Assembly: GCA_024275855.1 (NCBI GenBank)
Contig: JAJRYL010000057.1
Location: 1-14,240 of the forward strand
Length of the DNA stretch: 14,240 bases
Reading direction: 5' to 3'
DNA from: Deltaproteobacteria bacterium
Lineage (GTDB): Bacteria > Desulfobacterota > GWC2-55-46 > JADFVP01
A program made the translations under genes and the position numbers. Within the stretch, counting starts at the first letter, position 1. Each line of letters begins with the position of its first letter. The notes under the pieces were generated by a model. That model was not told where the DNA came from, did no database searches, and worked only from the letters and a program-made list of their open reading frames with translations. This document shows, piece after piece, positions 7,555 through 14,240 of this stretch.

Positions 7555-7600
7555 TATTAGTGGCGTCCCCAGGGGGAGTCGAACCCCCGTCGCCGCCGTG
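7555..7600. other. Likely attachment-site half at the 3' end of tRNA-Glu
   Basis: An intact integrase ends at 7554 and the 3' end of a complete tRNA gene begins at 7561, so the crossover probably lies in the T-arm/acceptor part of tRNA-Glu. I saw no second copy of the tRNA 3' end in 1-7554, so the other att site must lie left of the window. The exact identity block cannot be defined from one side. Confidence 0.55.
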
Positions 7601-7636
7601 AAAGGGCGGTGTCCTTGGCCACTAGACGATGGGGAC
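7561..7636 (-). tRNA. tRNA-Glu (anticodon TTC)
   Basis: 76 nt with encoded CCA. The acceptor stem GTCCCCA/TGGGGAC, the anticodon stem CCGCC/GGCGG with loop CTTTCAC (anticodon TTC at 7600-7602) and the T-arm GGGGG-TTCGACT-CCCCC all pair. The gene is complete, so integration preserved it. It is downstream of tRNA-Lys, probably in the same transcript. Confidence 0.95.
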
Positions 7637-7748
7637 TAAGTCATGCTCCGCTCGTTTATCTCTAAAGGAGCCCCAGAATCATCTACTATATATAGTGCCG
7701 GAAAATCACGGCTATGTTCGCTGAAAATATAAATCGTCTTTTATGTAA

Positions 7749-7824
7749 TGGTGAGCCGCCGGGGGATCGAACCCCGGACCACTTGCTTAAAAGGCAGGTG
7801 CTCTACCAACTGAGCTAGCGGCTC
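7749..7824 (-). tRNA. tRNA-Lys (anticodon TTT)
   Basis: 76 nt with encoded CCA: acceptor GAGCCGC/GCGGCTC, D-arm GCTC/GAGC, anticodon loop CTTTTAA (TTT at 7789-7791), T-arm CGGGG/CCCCG. The anticodon stem CCTGC/GCAAG has one C-A mismatch (positions 28-42). It lies 112 bp upstream of tRNA-Glu; the gap between them holds no gene, only a 12-bp AT palindrome (7685-7696). Confidence 0.93.
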
Positions 7825-7860
7825 AAAACATTTTTTTTCAACAACGACATGCAACAAATA

Positions 7861-7890
7861 TTAATAGCACAGCTACCATTCTGTTGTCAA
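7861..7890 (-). promoter_or_regulatory. Promoter of the tRNA-Lys/tRNA-Glu operon
   Basis: On the minus strand a perfect -35 TTGACA (7885-7890) is followed after 18 nt by TATTAA (7861-7866), a fair -10. Transcription would start near 7854, about 30 nt before the mature 5' end of tRNA-Lys, leaving room for RNase P processing. Confidence 0.55.
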
Positions 7891-7945
7891 TTTATTTTTA
7901 AAAGATAACACCTGAAAGCCGTACTTTTACAAAACCGCTGCTAAC

Positions 7946-8281
7946 CTACCCCTTGTTTCTTGTCTCGGCGTCTATCCAGTCGAGATACTCCGGCAACCCT
8001 TCTGAAATCTCAAGCATTATGATCTCCGGCACTTCATAACTATGAAGCGCCTTTATCCTCTTTTTTAAAGGCTCAAAAAGTTCCTTACGGGTCTTGAAGA
8101 CAGATAACACCTCGCCCTCTTCGCAAACCTCGCCTTTCCACCAATAGATAGACCTGACACCTTCTACCATATTGCAACATGCGGCCAGCCGCTCTTCAAC
8201 AACCGTTCGGCCCACGCGCCCGGCCTCGCTCGCGCTTGGTGAGGTGCTGAAAACAAGTATAAAACCGCTACTCTCCGCCAT
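7946..8281 (-). CDS. cutA: CutA-like divalent cation tolerance protein
   Basis: A 111-aa protein with the CutA ferredoxin-like fold pattern: ILVFSTSPSASEAGRVGRTV at the start, VEERLAACCNMV, the conserved SIYWWKGEVCEEGEVLSVFK, then LFEPLKKRIKALHSYEVPEI. CutA proteins are about 105-115 aa trimers that bind divalent metals; the name comes from copper tolerance in E. coli, but the exact role is uncertain. I chose the ATG at 8281 (MAESSG...), preceded by AAGGGGG, over the in-frame ATG at 8320, which adds 13 non-conserved residues and lacks a ribosome site. It is a lone gene, 189 bp after phosphofructokinase. Confidence 0.93.
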   Translation of the reverse strand: MAESSGFILVFSTSPSASEAGRVGRTVVEERLAACCNMVEGVRSIYWWKGEVCEEGEVLSVFKTRKELFEPLKKRIKALHSYEVPEIIMLEISEGLPEYLDWIDAETRNKG

Positions 8282-8470
8282 GCCAGGCCCCCTTAAGCCC
8301 TTTTCTTTATACCGGTCCATTCAACCAGGTTAAACGTAAACCGGCAAGCTCATTTTTTATATCGGGCCAGGCAACCCGACGGCCATGCACCACCGCTCAA
8401 ACTTCTCTTAGGTATAGGAAAATACCTCGTTGCATAACTTAACCGGGTCACCGTACAGGCTGTACTGTTT

Positions 8471-9499
8471 TTAACCGAAGAAGACACTCGCAGTCTTGTA
8501 CATCTCCATATCGACCGTTTTGGTCTTTACGGTCGCCTCCCTTAAAGAGACATCTACTATGGCGTTACCCTGAAGCGCGACCATCTGGCCGAACTTGCCT
8601 TCGTGCACAAGCTCTACTACACGCACACCGAAACGGCTTGCGAGTATGCGGTCGAAGGAGGTCGGCGTACCGCCGCGCTGAAGGTGGCCGAGCACAACGT
8701 GGCGCGACTCAAGCCCCGTGCGCCGCTCTATCTCTCCGGCAAGGTACTCGCCTATTCCGCCAAGCTTGGCGTGACCGAAGGCGTCGGTCGTATTATCCTT
8801 TGTCATTATACCCGCGCCCTCTTTAAGGTGCGCGCCTTCAGCCGCGACAACAAGGCTGAAGTGCTTGCCCTTGGCCTTTCTATTTTCGATATAAGCGCAG
8901 ACCTCAGCCGGGTACACCGGTTTTTCAGGAATCAAGATAACGTCTGCCCCGCCCGCAAGCCCTCCGTAAACAGCTATCCAGCCGGCGTGCCTGCCCATAA
9001 CCTCAACGACCATAACCCTGTGATGGGCCTCTGTCGTTGTATGCAGCCTGTCGAGCGCCCATGTAACGATGCTTACTGCGGTATCGAAACCAAAAGTAAA
9101 GTCCGTGGCGGACAGGTCGTTATCTATGGTCTTTGGAACGCCGACCGTATTTATACCCTCGTCATACAACTTTACCGCAACACCTAATGTATCGTCGCCG
9201 CCTATACAGATCAGAGAATCGATTCCAAGCTCCTTTATATTGGCCTTGACCTTATCGACGTCTCCGGGTGTCTTGTACGGATTGGTTCTTGACGTGCCGA
9301 GTATAGTGCCGCCTACGGGCAGAATCCCCGATACCGCCTCGTGCGAAAGCTCCATAGTTGACTTCTCGACAAGCCCTCCCCAACCGTCGCGTATGCCGAC
9401 AAACTCAAAATCGAACTGAAGCCCGCGTTTAACAACCGCCCTTATAACCGCGTTCAACCCCGGACAATCTCCCCCGCCCGTCAGTATACCAACTCTCAT
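8471..9499 (-). CDS. pfkA: 6-phosphofructokinase, probably pyrophosphate-dependent
   Basis: A 342-aa PfkA-family enzyme that phosphorylates fructose 6-phosphate in glycolysis. It begins MRVGILTGGGDCPGLN, the phosphate-donor loop, and carries PKTIDND (122-128) with the catalytic base D126, MGR (168-170), AAEGAH and GHLQRGG for substrate binding. Two positions known to set the donor differ from E. coli PfkA: GGDDT at 100-104 has Asp (D103) where ATP enzymes have Gly, and K123 replaces the Gly of PGTIDND. Asp plus Lys is the combination of PPi-dependent enzymes, so a reversible, PPi-using reaction is likely; that is inference from known family residues. The ATG at 9499 has GGAGG 8 nt upstream. 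The length fits the mixed-substrate PFK group rather than the 320-aa E. coli type. Confidence 0.93.
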   Translation of the reverse strand: MRVGILTGGGDCPGLNAVIRAVVKRGLQFDFEFVGIRDGWGGLVEKSTMELSHEAVSGILPVGGTILGTSRTNPYKTPGDVDKVKANIKELGIDSLICIGGDDTLGVAVKLYDEGINTVGVPKTIDNDLSATDFTFGFDTAVSIVTWALDRLHTTTEAHHRVMVVEVMGRHAGWIAVYGGLAGGADVILIPEKPVYPAEVCAYIENRKAKGKHFSLVVAAEGAHLKEGAGIMTKDNTTDAFGHAKLGGIGEYLAGEIERRTGLESRHVVLGHLQRGGTPTSFDRILASRFGVRVVELVHEGKFGQMVALQGNAIVDVSLREATVKTKTVDMEMYKTASVFFG

Positions 9500-9513
9500 T
9501 TCTACAACCTCCG

Positions 9514-9541
9514 ATTATATTTTAAACAGCATAACAGGTAA
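9514..9541 (-). promoter_or_regulatory. Possible promoter of the phosphofructokinase gene
   Basis: A perfect TATAAT (9514-9519, minus strand) lies 15 nt before the ATG at 9499, with a weak -35 TTACCT (9536-9541) at 16-nt spacing. The start would be very close to the ribosome site, so the leader would be only a few nucleotides. Confidence 0.3.
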
Positions 9542-9583
9542 GCGCGCGTATGGCGCACCAGCTAAATAAGCAGCACAATACTA

Positions 9584-11005
9584 CTACGCTTGAGGATCGC
9601 AAAGCGGCAGGCTTATTTTAAAGGTAGAGCCTACGTCCGGCCTGCTCTCTACCGTAATTGCGCCTTTTAAAGACTCCGCAATCTCCTGACAGATACTTAA
9701 ACCCAACCCGGCCCCTCCTATGCCCCCGGTTCGGGCCTTGTCAACACGGAAGAAACGGTCGAAGAGAAACGGGATATCCTCTTTATCTATGCCGACCCCG
9801 GTATCGCTTACCCGTATAACCGAAAGTCCGCCCTCTTTAACGTTAGAGACAGTAACACGCCCGCCCGCAGGAGTATACTTAACCGCGTTATCTATAAGGT
9901 TGGAGAATAACTGCCCTAAACGCACAGGCTCTCCAAAGACCATAAGTTCTTCATTACGCTCCATAACAAGCTCAACCCCCTTACTCTCGGCTACGCGCTT
10001 TATGGCGTCGAACCGCTCCGTTAAAATCTTATCTACACGCACGGGTAGCATTGGCGTAACCTCCCGCTCGGCCTCTATCTTCGTAAGGTCGAGCAGATTC
10101 TTTACTATATCACTCATTCTATCTATCTCTTCAAGGCTCGACTCCAGGGTCTCCAACAGGTACTCCGAGTCGTCTTTCGAGCGAAGCGCCATCTCCACCT
10201 CGCCCTTCATTATTGTCAAAGGGGTCTTAAGTTCGTGCGAAGCGTCCGCCGTAAACTGCTTTATCCTGCTGAACGCTTTCTCCAGCCTCTCTATCATCTC
10301 ATTGATAGTAATAGCCAGCATTCCTATTTCATCATCGGGCATCTCTACATCTATACGCTCGTTAAGGCTCTTGGCCTCTATCCTTCTCGCGGCCAGGGTT
10401 ATCTCGCTGACCGGACGAAGCGCTTTTCGGGCCAGAAACGTACCGACCGCCGCGGCTACAAGCACTGCCACGCCAATACCGATTGAGAAGATATATACGA
10501 GCGAGCCGAATATATCCTGCATAAACTCCAACGACGTGCCTACCTGGACAATAGCGACAAGCCCTTCGGACTTTTTAAAGATTATAGGCTTTGTCACCAT
10601 TCTTACCGGATAACTGCCAAAACTTGGAACCACCTCGAATGTGGTAATTTTTTTCACGGCGTTGGTGTAGGTCTTTTCGCTGATAGGAAGGCTCGCGCCC
10701 TGGAGATTAAACGACCTGCCGATTATCTTGCCGTGCTGGTCTATAACCTGAATAAAGGTTCCGGCGGTTCTTACACCGAAGAAACGCTCAAGTATAATCT
10801 CGAAGTCTCTGGGCAGAAGTATCTCGCCGCGCGGATTCATAACCGTATGCACCATCATATTGGCAACGGAATTTATCTGCGAGTCTATGCGGTTCATAAA
10901 AAGTTTCGAGAGCGTATACGAAAAGGTTGCCGCAAACAGGATAAGGCTGACCGTTAAGAGCGCCGTATACCAGAATGTTAATCTTGTCCTTATTGAAAAG
11001 GCCAT
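9584..11005 (-). CDS. Membrane sensor histidine kinase (HAMP-HisKA-HATPase)
   Basis: A 473-aa inner-membrane sensor kinase. A membrane segment at about 12-32 is followed by a periplasmic domain of about 135 residues, a second membrane segment at about 167-191, a HAMP linker (ALRPVSEITLAARRIE to about 245), the HisKA helix with the phosphorylated H257 in ASHELKTPL, and the HATPase domain: N box NLIDNAVKYT (369-378), G1 DTGVGI (401-406), F box FLFDRFF and G2 GGAGLGLSI (430-438). The layout and TADASHELKTPL match the OmpR-partner kinases such as the CusS/heavy-metal group. The stimulus cannot be read from the sequence. No response regulator gene is adjacent or anywhere in this window. The gene starts 30 bp after the glycosidase-like gene, so the two may be cotranscribed. 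The ribosome site is weak (CGGGAAT). Confidence 0.93.
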   Translation of the reverse strand: MAFSIRTRLTFWYTALLTVSLILFAATFSYTLSKLFMNRIDSQINSVANMMVHTVMNPRGEILLPRDFEIILERFFGVRTAGTFIQVIDQHGKIIGRSFNLQGASLPISEKTYTNAVKKITTFEVVPSFGSYPVRMVTKPIIFKKSEGLVAIVQVGTSLEFMQDIFGSLVYIFSIGIGVAVLVAAAVGTFLARKALRPVSEITLAARRIEAKSLNERIDVEMPDDEIGMLAITINEMIERLEKAFSRIKQFTADASHELKTPLTIMKGEVEMALRSKDDSEYLLETLESSLEEIDRMSDIVKNLLDLTKIEAEREVTPMLPVRVDKILTERFDAIKRVAESKGVELVMERNEELMVFGEPVRLGQLFSNLIDNAVKYTPAGGRVTVSNVKEGGLSVIRVSDTGVGIDKEDIPFLFDRFFRVDKARTGGIGGAGLGLSICQEIAESLKGAITVESRPDVGSTFKISLPLCDPQA

Positions 11006-11035
11006 CTTTTATTCCCGCTTGTTGAAAGTATACCG

Positions 11036-12835
11036 TTAATCGAGCCCGGCTACGCCTTTAAAGGTCAACAGTTCCGAGTACGGAAAGTCGCCCCTGTACG
11101 GAACAACGGCAAGGCTGACGCCGCTCGACATCGATGCCTCTTTCAAGACATCGAGAACCTCGTCCGTACCTATCTTGTCGCCGCTCTCCCAGTCTACTAT
11201 CTGTAGCTTTACCAGCACCTTCGACGGGTCTCCGACCGTTCTTACGGCGTCTTTCACCATCTTCGATATAAGCCCCCTTACAGCTATGGGGCGCTTGTTC
11301 AATTCGCTCTCCATCTGCCTGTGGTAGGCCATTATAGAGTAATAATCGAAACCTCTGTCTACGGCCTCTACAAGGTCCTGAGATAACCACGCAAGCGCGT
11401 ACTCCGGGTTGGTTACGCTTTCGTACATCAGGTTTATAACAAAGCGCGCCTCCGGCCTCTTCTCCCTCACTACGCTCTTCAACCTGTCCGCCACGTCGAG
11501 CAGACGGGTATTCTTCCACTGCGCCCAGCTCCAGAAGAGCGGCGTGTAGTCCACGCCGCCTCCGATACCTTTGCTGACATAAAGAGCCTCCGGCGCCGGA
11601 GGCTCTCCGAACTCGGCCTCAAAAAGGGTATCGGCACGCTTTCCGAAACCCTCGGTCTGGCGCAGCACAAGGTCGTCCTGAAAAAGAACCCCGTCAATGG
11701 CGTACCCGGCCATATCGGAGTACAGGGCCTCAAGGTGCTTTACGGCCTCGTCGTTAAAAAGATCGAGCCCCTTGCACCTGACCGTCTTTCGCCGGTTTAA
11801 GTCATACGCCCTGCACGCAAGGTCGTCCCGCCCTTCAAGGCCGTAATCGGCGTAACGGGTCGTCATCCAGGCGTATATTCTTAACCCGCTACCGTGGGCA
11901 AGCTTTACCAGAGGGCCGAGCACGTCATCTATCACAGGCGCATGGTCGGTCTCGAAGTATACACCTGTTTCGGGCCGCGCCCCGCCTTGCGGGTCGGTAA
12001 CGGCATAATACCTGTCTCCTCTGTTATGAAATACCCTTACTATAACGGTGTCGAGTCCGGAGGCCTTTAACCTCTCCATCTCTTTCGCTATCTTTCCGTA
12101 GTCACTCTCAAAAAAGAGAGGTATCTGAACGACTTTCATCGTTGACGCTGTGGAAATAGCGATTACCGGGGTAACAGGGGTCTCTGAGCGACGCTTTAAA
12201 ACCGTACTTTCTTTCTTACTGTCCGGCTTATACTTTTGCCGCTTCAACCGCTCTATTTCCGAAAAGTTTCTGTCCTGCCCGGCAGCGCGCACAGTATGTT
12301 TAACATTTGGACTGTACAGAAAAAGCTCCACGCTATTTAAAAGCTCGACAGCGGACATTTTTTCTGGACTGTCCGGAAAATTTTTAAGAAAAAGCGTGGC
12401 TCCCGTCTGCGCCTCGCCGTAACGGCCCGAATAGAAGTGCGAGCGCGCCATACCGAGCTGCGCGGAGCCTACAAGCGGGCTTAACGGAAAATGCTCTATA
12501 AGGTGGGCGAACTCCAGAGCGGCGCCTCTGTAATCACCGCTCTCAAGCAGAAAAGTGGCGTAACGGTACTGCCCGGTATCAGTAAAGTTGACCTCTGTCA
12601 CACCGCTCGCTCTTAAAAAAGCCGCGTTGGAGGAAGGGGCGGCCAGAGCAAAACCGGGACAGAAAAGAGGGTAGGTTACCGTTAATAACAGGGCGCAAAG
12701 CAGCACGGACATAAAGTAACCGGAAGAAAAGGGGGCGGCGCTTTTAACGGAACCTAAACTCATCCCCTGCCCGACTCTTTTTAACGGTTGCGCTCTCAAC
12801 GCCCGAACAGACCTGCCGCACCTGTACTCTTTCAT
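11036..12835 (-). CDS. Exported TPR plus PgaB-C-like (GHL13) glycoside hydrolase-like protein
   Basis: A 599-aa protein. A hydrophobic segment at about 40-62 followed by ALAA looks like a signal peptide or anchor after an unusually long N-terminus; ATGs at 12763 and 12712 are alternative starts. AAAGAGG lies close before 12835. Residues about 85-175 are TPR-like repeats with the spacing of BamD/YbgF-type repeats (YRYATFLLESGDYRGAALEF, AQLGMARSHFYSGRYGEAQT). A low-complexity linker follows, then from about 233 a TIM-barrel domain resembling the C-terminal hydrolase of PgaB: KVVQIPLFFESD, GLRIYAWMTTRYADYG, an Asp pair in DGVLFQDDLVL (381-391) and YYSIMAYHR. PgaB itself acts on poly-beta-1,6-GlcNAc, but here the deacetylase half is missing and replaced by TPRs, and no pga genes are nearby, so the substrate is unknown. 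It is predicted periplasmic or membrane-anchored. Confidence 0.78.
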   Translation of the reverse strand: MKEYRCGRSVRALRAQPLKRVGQGMSLGSVKSAAPFSSGYFMSVLLCALLLTVTYPLFCPGFALAAPSSNAAFLRASGVTEVNFTDTGQYRYATFLLESGDYRGAALEFAHLIEHFPLSPLVGSAQLGMARSHFYSGRYGEAQTGATLFLKNFPDSPEKMSAVELLNSVELFLYSPNVKHTVRAAGQDRNFSEIERLKRQKYKPDSKKESTVLKRRSETPVTPVIAISTASTMKVVQIPLFFESDYGKIAKEMERLKASGLDTVIVRVFHNRGDRYYAVTDPQGGARPETGVYFETDHAPVIDDVLGPLVKLAHGSGLRIYAWMTTRYADYGLEGRDDLACRAYDLNRRKTVRCKGLDLFNDEAVKHLEALYSDMAGYAIDGVLFQDDLVLRQTEGFGKRADTLFEAEFGEPPAPEALYVSKGIGGGVDYTPLFWSWAQWKNTRLLDVADRLKSVVREKRPEARFVINLMYESVTNPEYALAWLSQDLVEAVDRGFDYYSIMAYHRQMESELNKRPIAVRGLISKMVKDAVRTVGDPSKVLVKLQIVDWESGDKIGTDEVLDVLKEASMSSGVSLAVVPYRGDFPYSELLTFKGVAGLD

Positions 12836-12953
12836 ACACCTCTTTCGTATACCTGAAAAATATTATTAAGCAGTCTCAATATAAAACAGCCCCGGCTGCC
12901 GGCAAGCGCTAAAACAGAAAGGTAAAGACCGGCCCCTCCTCTTTAGCGACAAT

Positions 12954-14240
12954 CTAAAACAACTTTTCTATAACCTCGCCAACTGTTTTAACACCGACAA
13001 GCTCTACCTTAAGCCCCTTGCCCGCTCTTCCCTTAAAGGCCTTGACATTATCCGCCGGCAGTATAACCCGCTTAAAACCGAGCTTTTCGGCCTCACCGAC
13101 CCTCTGCTCTATTCTGCTTACCGCCCTCACCTCTCCGGCAAGCCCGACCTCGCCAAAGAGTATTGTGCGCTCTTCTATAACACGGTCGTAGAAGTTAGAG
13201 GTTATAGCGCCTATTACGCCAAGGTCTACGGCGGGTTCGTCGAGCCTTATTCCGCCCGCCACCTTAACGAATATATCGTGGTCGGTAAGCACTATGCCCG
13301 CCTTCTTCTCTAACACGGCGGCTAAGAGCATAACCTTGTTGAGGTCGAGCCCGACCACCGTTCTTCGCGCTATGCCGTACGCGCTCTTGCAGACGAGCGA
13401 CTGAACCTCGACTAAGATAGTGCGCGTACCTTCGAGGCTCGCGACTACCGCCGAACCGGAAGCGCCCTCCGGGCGCTCCGCCAAAAAGAACTCCGACGGG
13501 TTCAAAACTTCTTTAAGGCCCTCTTCGCGCATCTCGAAGATTCCTATCTCCATTATAGAGCCGAAACGGTTCTTTACCGCCCTCAATATTCTAAAGGCGT
13601 GGCCGCTCTCGCCCTCGAAGTACAAGACGGTGTCTACCATGTGCTCAAGCGTCTTGGGCCCGGCAATAGAGCCGTCCTTGGTAACGTGCCCCACTATAAA
13701 GAGCGGTATGTTCATCTTCTTTGTAAACGAAATCAGCTTTGCCGAAACCTCGCGCACCTGCGACATGCTGCCGGGTGAAGAGTCAAGCTCGCTTGAATGG
13801 ACGGTCTGTATGGAATCTATTACCATAACGTCCGGCTCCACGCTCTCGGCGGCCTTAAAGACCTTCTCTAAAGAGGTCTCGGAAAAGACGATAAGGTTAT
13901 CGTTTAGAACATTGAGGCGCGCGCCGCGAAGCCGCAACTGCTGCGGACTCTCCTCGCCGGAGACATAAAGAACACGCTTGGAACGGTCGGCCAAAGCGCC
14001 CATAGCCTGCAACAGGAGCGTCGATTTACCTATTCCGGGGTCTCCGCCGACAAGGACGGCAGAGCCTATTACTATACCGCCCCCAAGCACCCTGTCGAGT
14101 TCGCCGATTCCAGTGCTAAACCTTACGCCCTCAACGGTCGATAACTTAGAGATAGGGGTCGGGGTCTCGCCGGAAGAGTAGTCGAAACCCTTCTTTGCGG
14201 GGGTCGGGACGCTCTGTTCTACAAGCGTGTCCCACTGCGC
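12954..14240 (-). CDS. radA: DNA repair protein RadA/Sms, 5' end beyond the window
   Basis: The last 428 residues of RadA, a RecA-like, DnaB-like helicase that drives branch migration in recombination and repair. The frame is open to the window edge and begins AQWDTLVEQ, which corresponds to the WNTL sequence just after the N-terminal four-cysteine zinc finger, so only about 25-30 residues are missing. Visible motifs are STGIGELDRVLGGG, Walker A GGDPGIGKST, VSGEES, Walker B VMVIDS, the RadA-specific KNRFG, and a C-terminal Lon-protease-like domain (VGLDLNKVMLLAAVLEKKAG; VAGGIRLDEPAVDLGVIGAI; FGEVGLAGEVR). A GTG at 14090 could be mistaken for the start, but conserved RadA sequence continues upstream of it. 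The gene ends 118 bp before the TPR/glycosidase gene. Confidence 0.95.
   Translation of the reverse strand, partial: AQWDTLVEQSVPTPAKKGFDYSSGETPTPISKLSTVEGVRFSTGIGELDRVLGGGIVIGSAVLVGGDPGIGKSTLLLQAMGALADRSKRVLYVSGEESPQQLRLRGARLNVLNDNLIVFSETSLEKVFKAAESVEPDVMVIDSIQTVHSSELDSSPGSMSQVREVSAKLISFTKKMNIPLFIVGHVTKDGSIAGPKTLEHMVDTVLYFEGESGHAFRILRAVKNRFGSIMEIGIFEMREEGLKEVLNPSEFFLAERPEGASGSAVVASLEGTRTILVEVQSLVCKSAYGIARRTVVGLDLNKVMLLAAVLEKKAGIVLTDHDIFVKVAGGIRLDEPAVDLGVIGAITSNFYDRVIEERTILFGEVGLAGEVRAVSRIEQRVGEAEKLGFKRVILPADNVKAFKGRAGKGLKVELVGVKTVGEVIEKLF

Noticed and set aside
7685..7696. AT palindrome ACTATATATAGT sharing CTATATATAG with the dyad at 6163-6172
   Set aside because: A simple alternating AT core recurs easily by chance and the flanks do not match.
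8410..8465. Small hairpins between phosphofructokinase and cutA (AGGTAT/ATACCT at 8410-8427; GTACAG/CTGTAC at 8453-8465)
   Set aside because: Stems are only 6 bp, the second has a 1-nt loop, and neither is followed by a T-run on the minus strand where the genes lie; no clear terminator or riboswitch.
8603..9187. 194-aa open frame on the plus strand opposite phosphofructokinase
   Set aside because: Antisense shadow of a fully conserved gene, with no ribosome site or recognisable domain.
9720..10613. 297-aa serine-rich open frame on the plus strand opposite the histidine kinase
   Set aside because: Its composition is that of a mirror frame of the kinase gene; no motif supports it.
12836..12953. 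GC-rich short stem with TTTT between radA and the TPR/glycosidase gene, as a terminator
   Set aside because: The best pairing (CAGC/GCTG) is only 4 bp; too weak to call.
13420..13968. 182-aa open frame opposite radA
   Set aside because: Antisense to the conserved RadA core; nothing supports expression.

Overview
The window looks like one end of an integrated mobile element (about 1-7560) joined to ordinary bacterial chromosome (about 7561-14240). The chromosomal genes (cutA, a phosphofructokinase, a membrane histidine kinase, an exported TPR/glycosidase protein, radA) and the signal-peptide-bearing export protein suggest a Gram-negative bacterium. Moderate GC on the right and the gene set would fit an uncultured Desulfobacterota- or Nitrospirota-like lineage, but I cannot place it firmly. 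The left part is visibly more AT-rich, most strongly across the 3-kb STAND gene, as expected for transferred DNA.

Left, the element. At 1-139 is the last piece of an IS3-family insertion sequence. On the minus strand follows what reads as a two-gene operon: an unrecognised 324-aa protein (3267-4241), then 46 bp later a 1025-aa protein (143-3220) with an HD-type hydrolase domain, a STAND-like P-loop NTPase and an alpha-solenoid/TPR tail. A good sigma70-type promoter (4324-4352) and a leader with a 12-bp inverted repeat precede the pair. The architecture (effector domain, NTPase switch, repeat sensor) is that of anti-phage conflict proteins, so this operon is the best candidate for an undescribed defence system. 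Divergent from it are a TOPRIM plus RecA-like primase-helicase (4391-6133), a nested 49-bp dyad (6143-6191), a small excisionase-like HTH protein (6218-6412) and a tyrosine integrase (6442-7554): a replication and integration module.

Junction. The integrase runs into the 3' end of tRNA-Glu (7561-7636, minus), the likely attachment site. tRNA-Lys (7749-7824) lies upstream with its promoter at 7861-7890. The terminator that would end this tRNA transcript (7521-7552) lies inside the last integrase codons, so the element seems to supply the terminator for its host tRNA operon. The other attachment site is outside the window.

Right, the chromosome, all on the minus strand in the order radA (5' end cut by the window edge), TPR/GHL13 glycosidase-like exported protein, sensor histidine kinase without a visible response regulator, phosphofructokinase with the residues of the pyrophosphate-using type, and cutA. 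These genes are separated by short gaps and need not be functionally linked.
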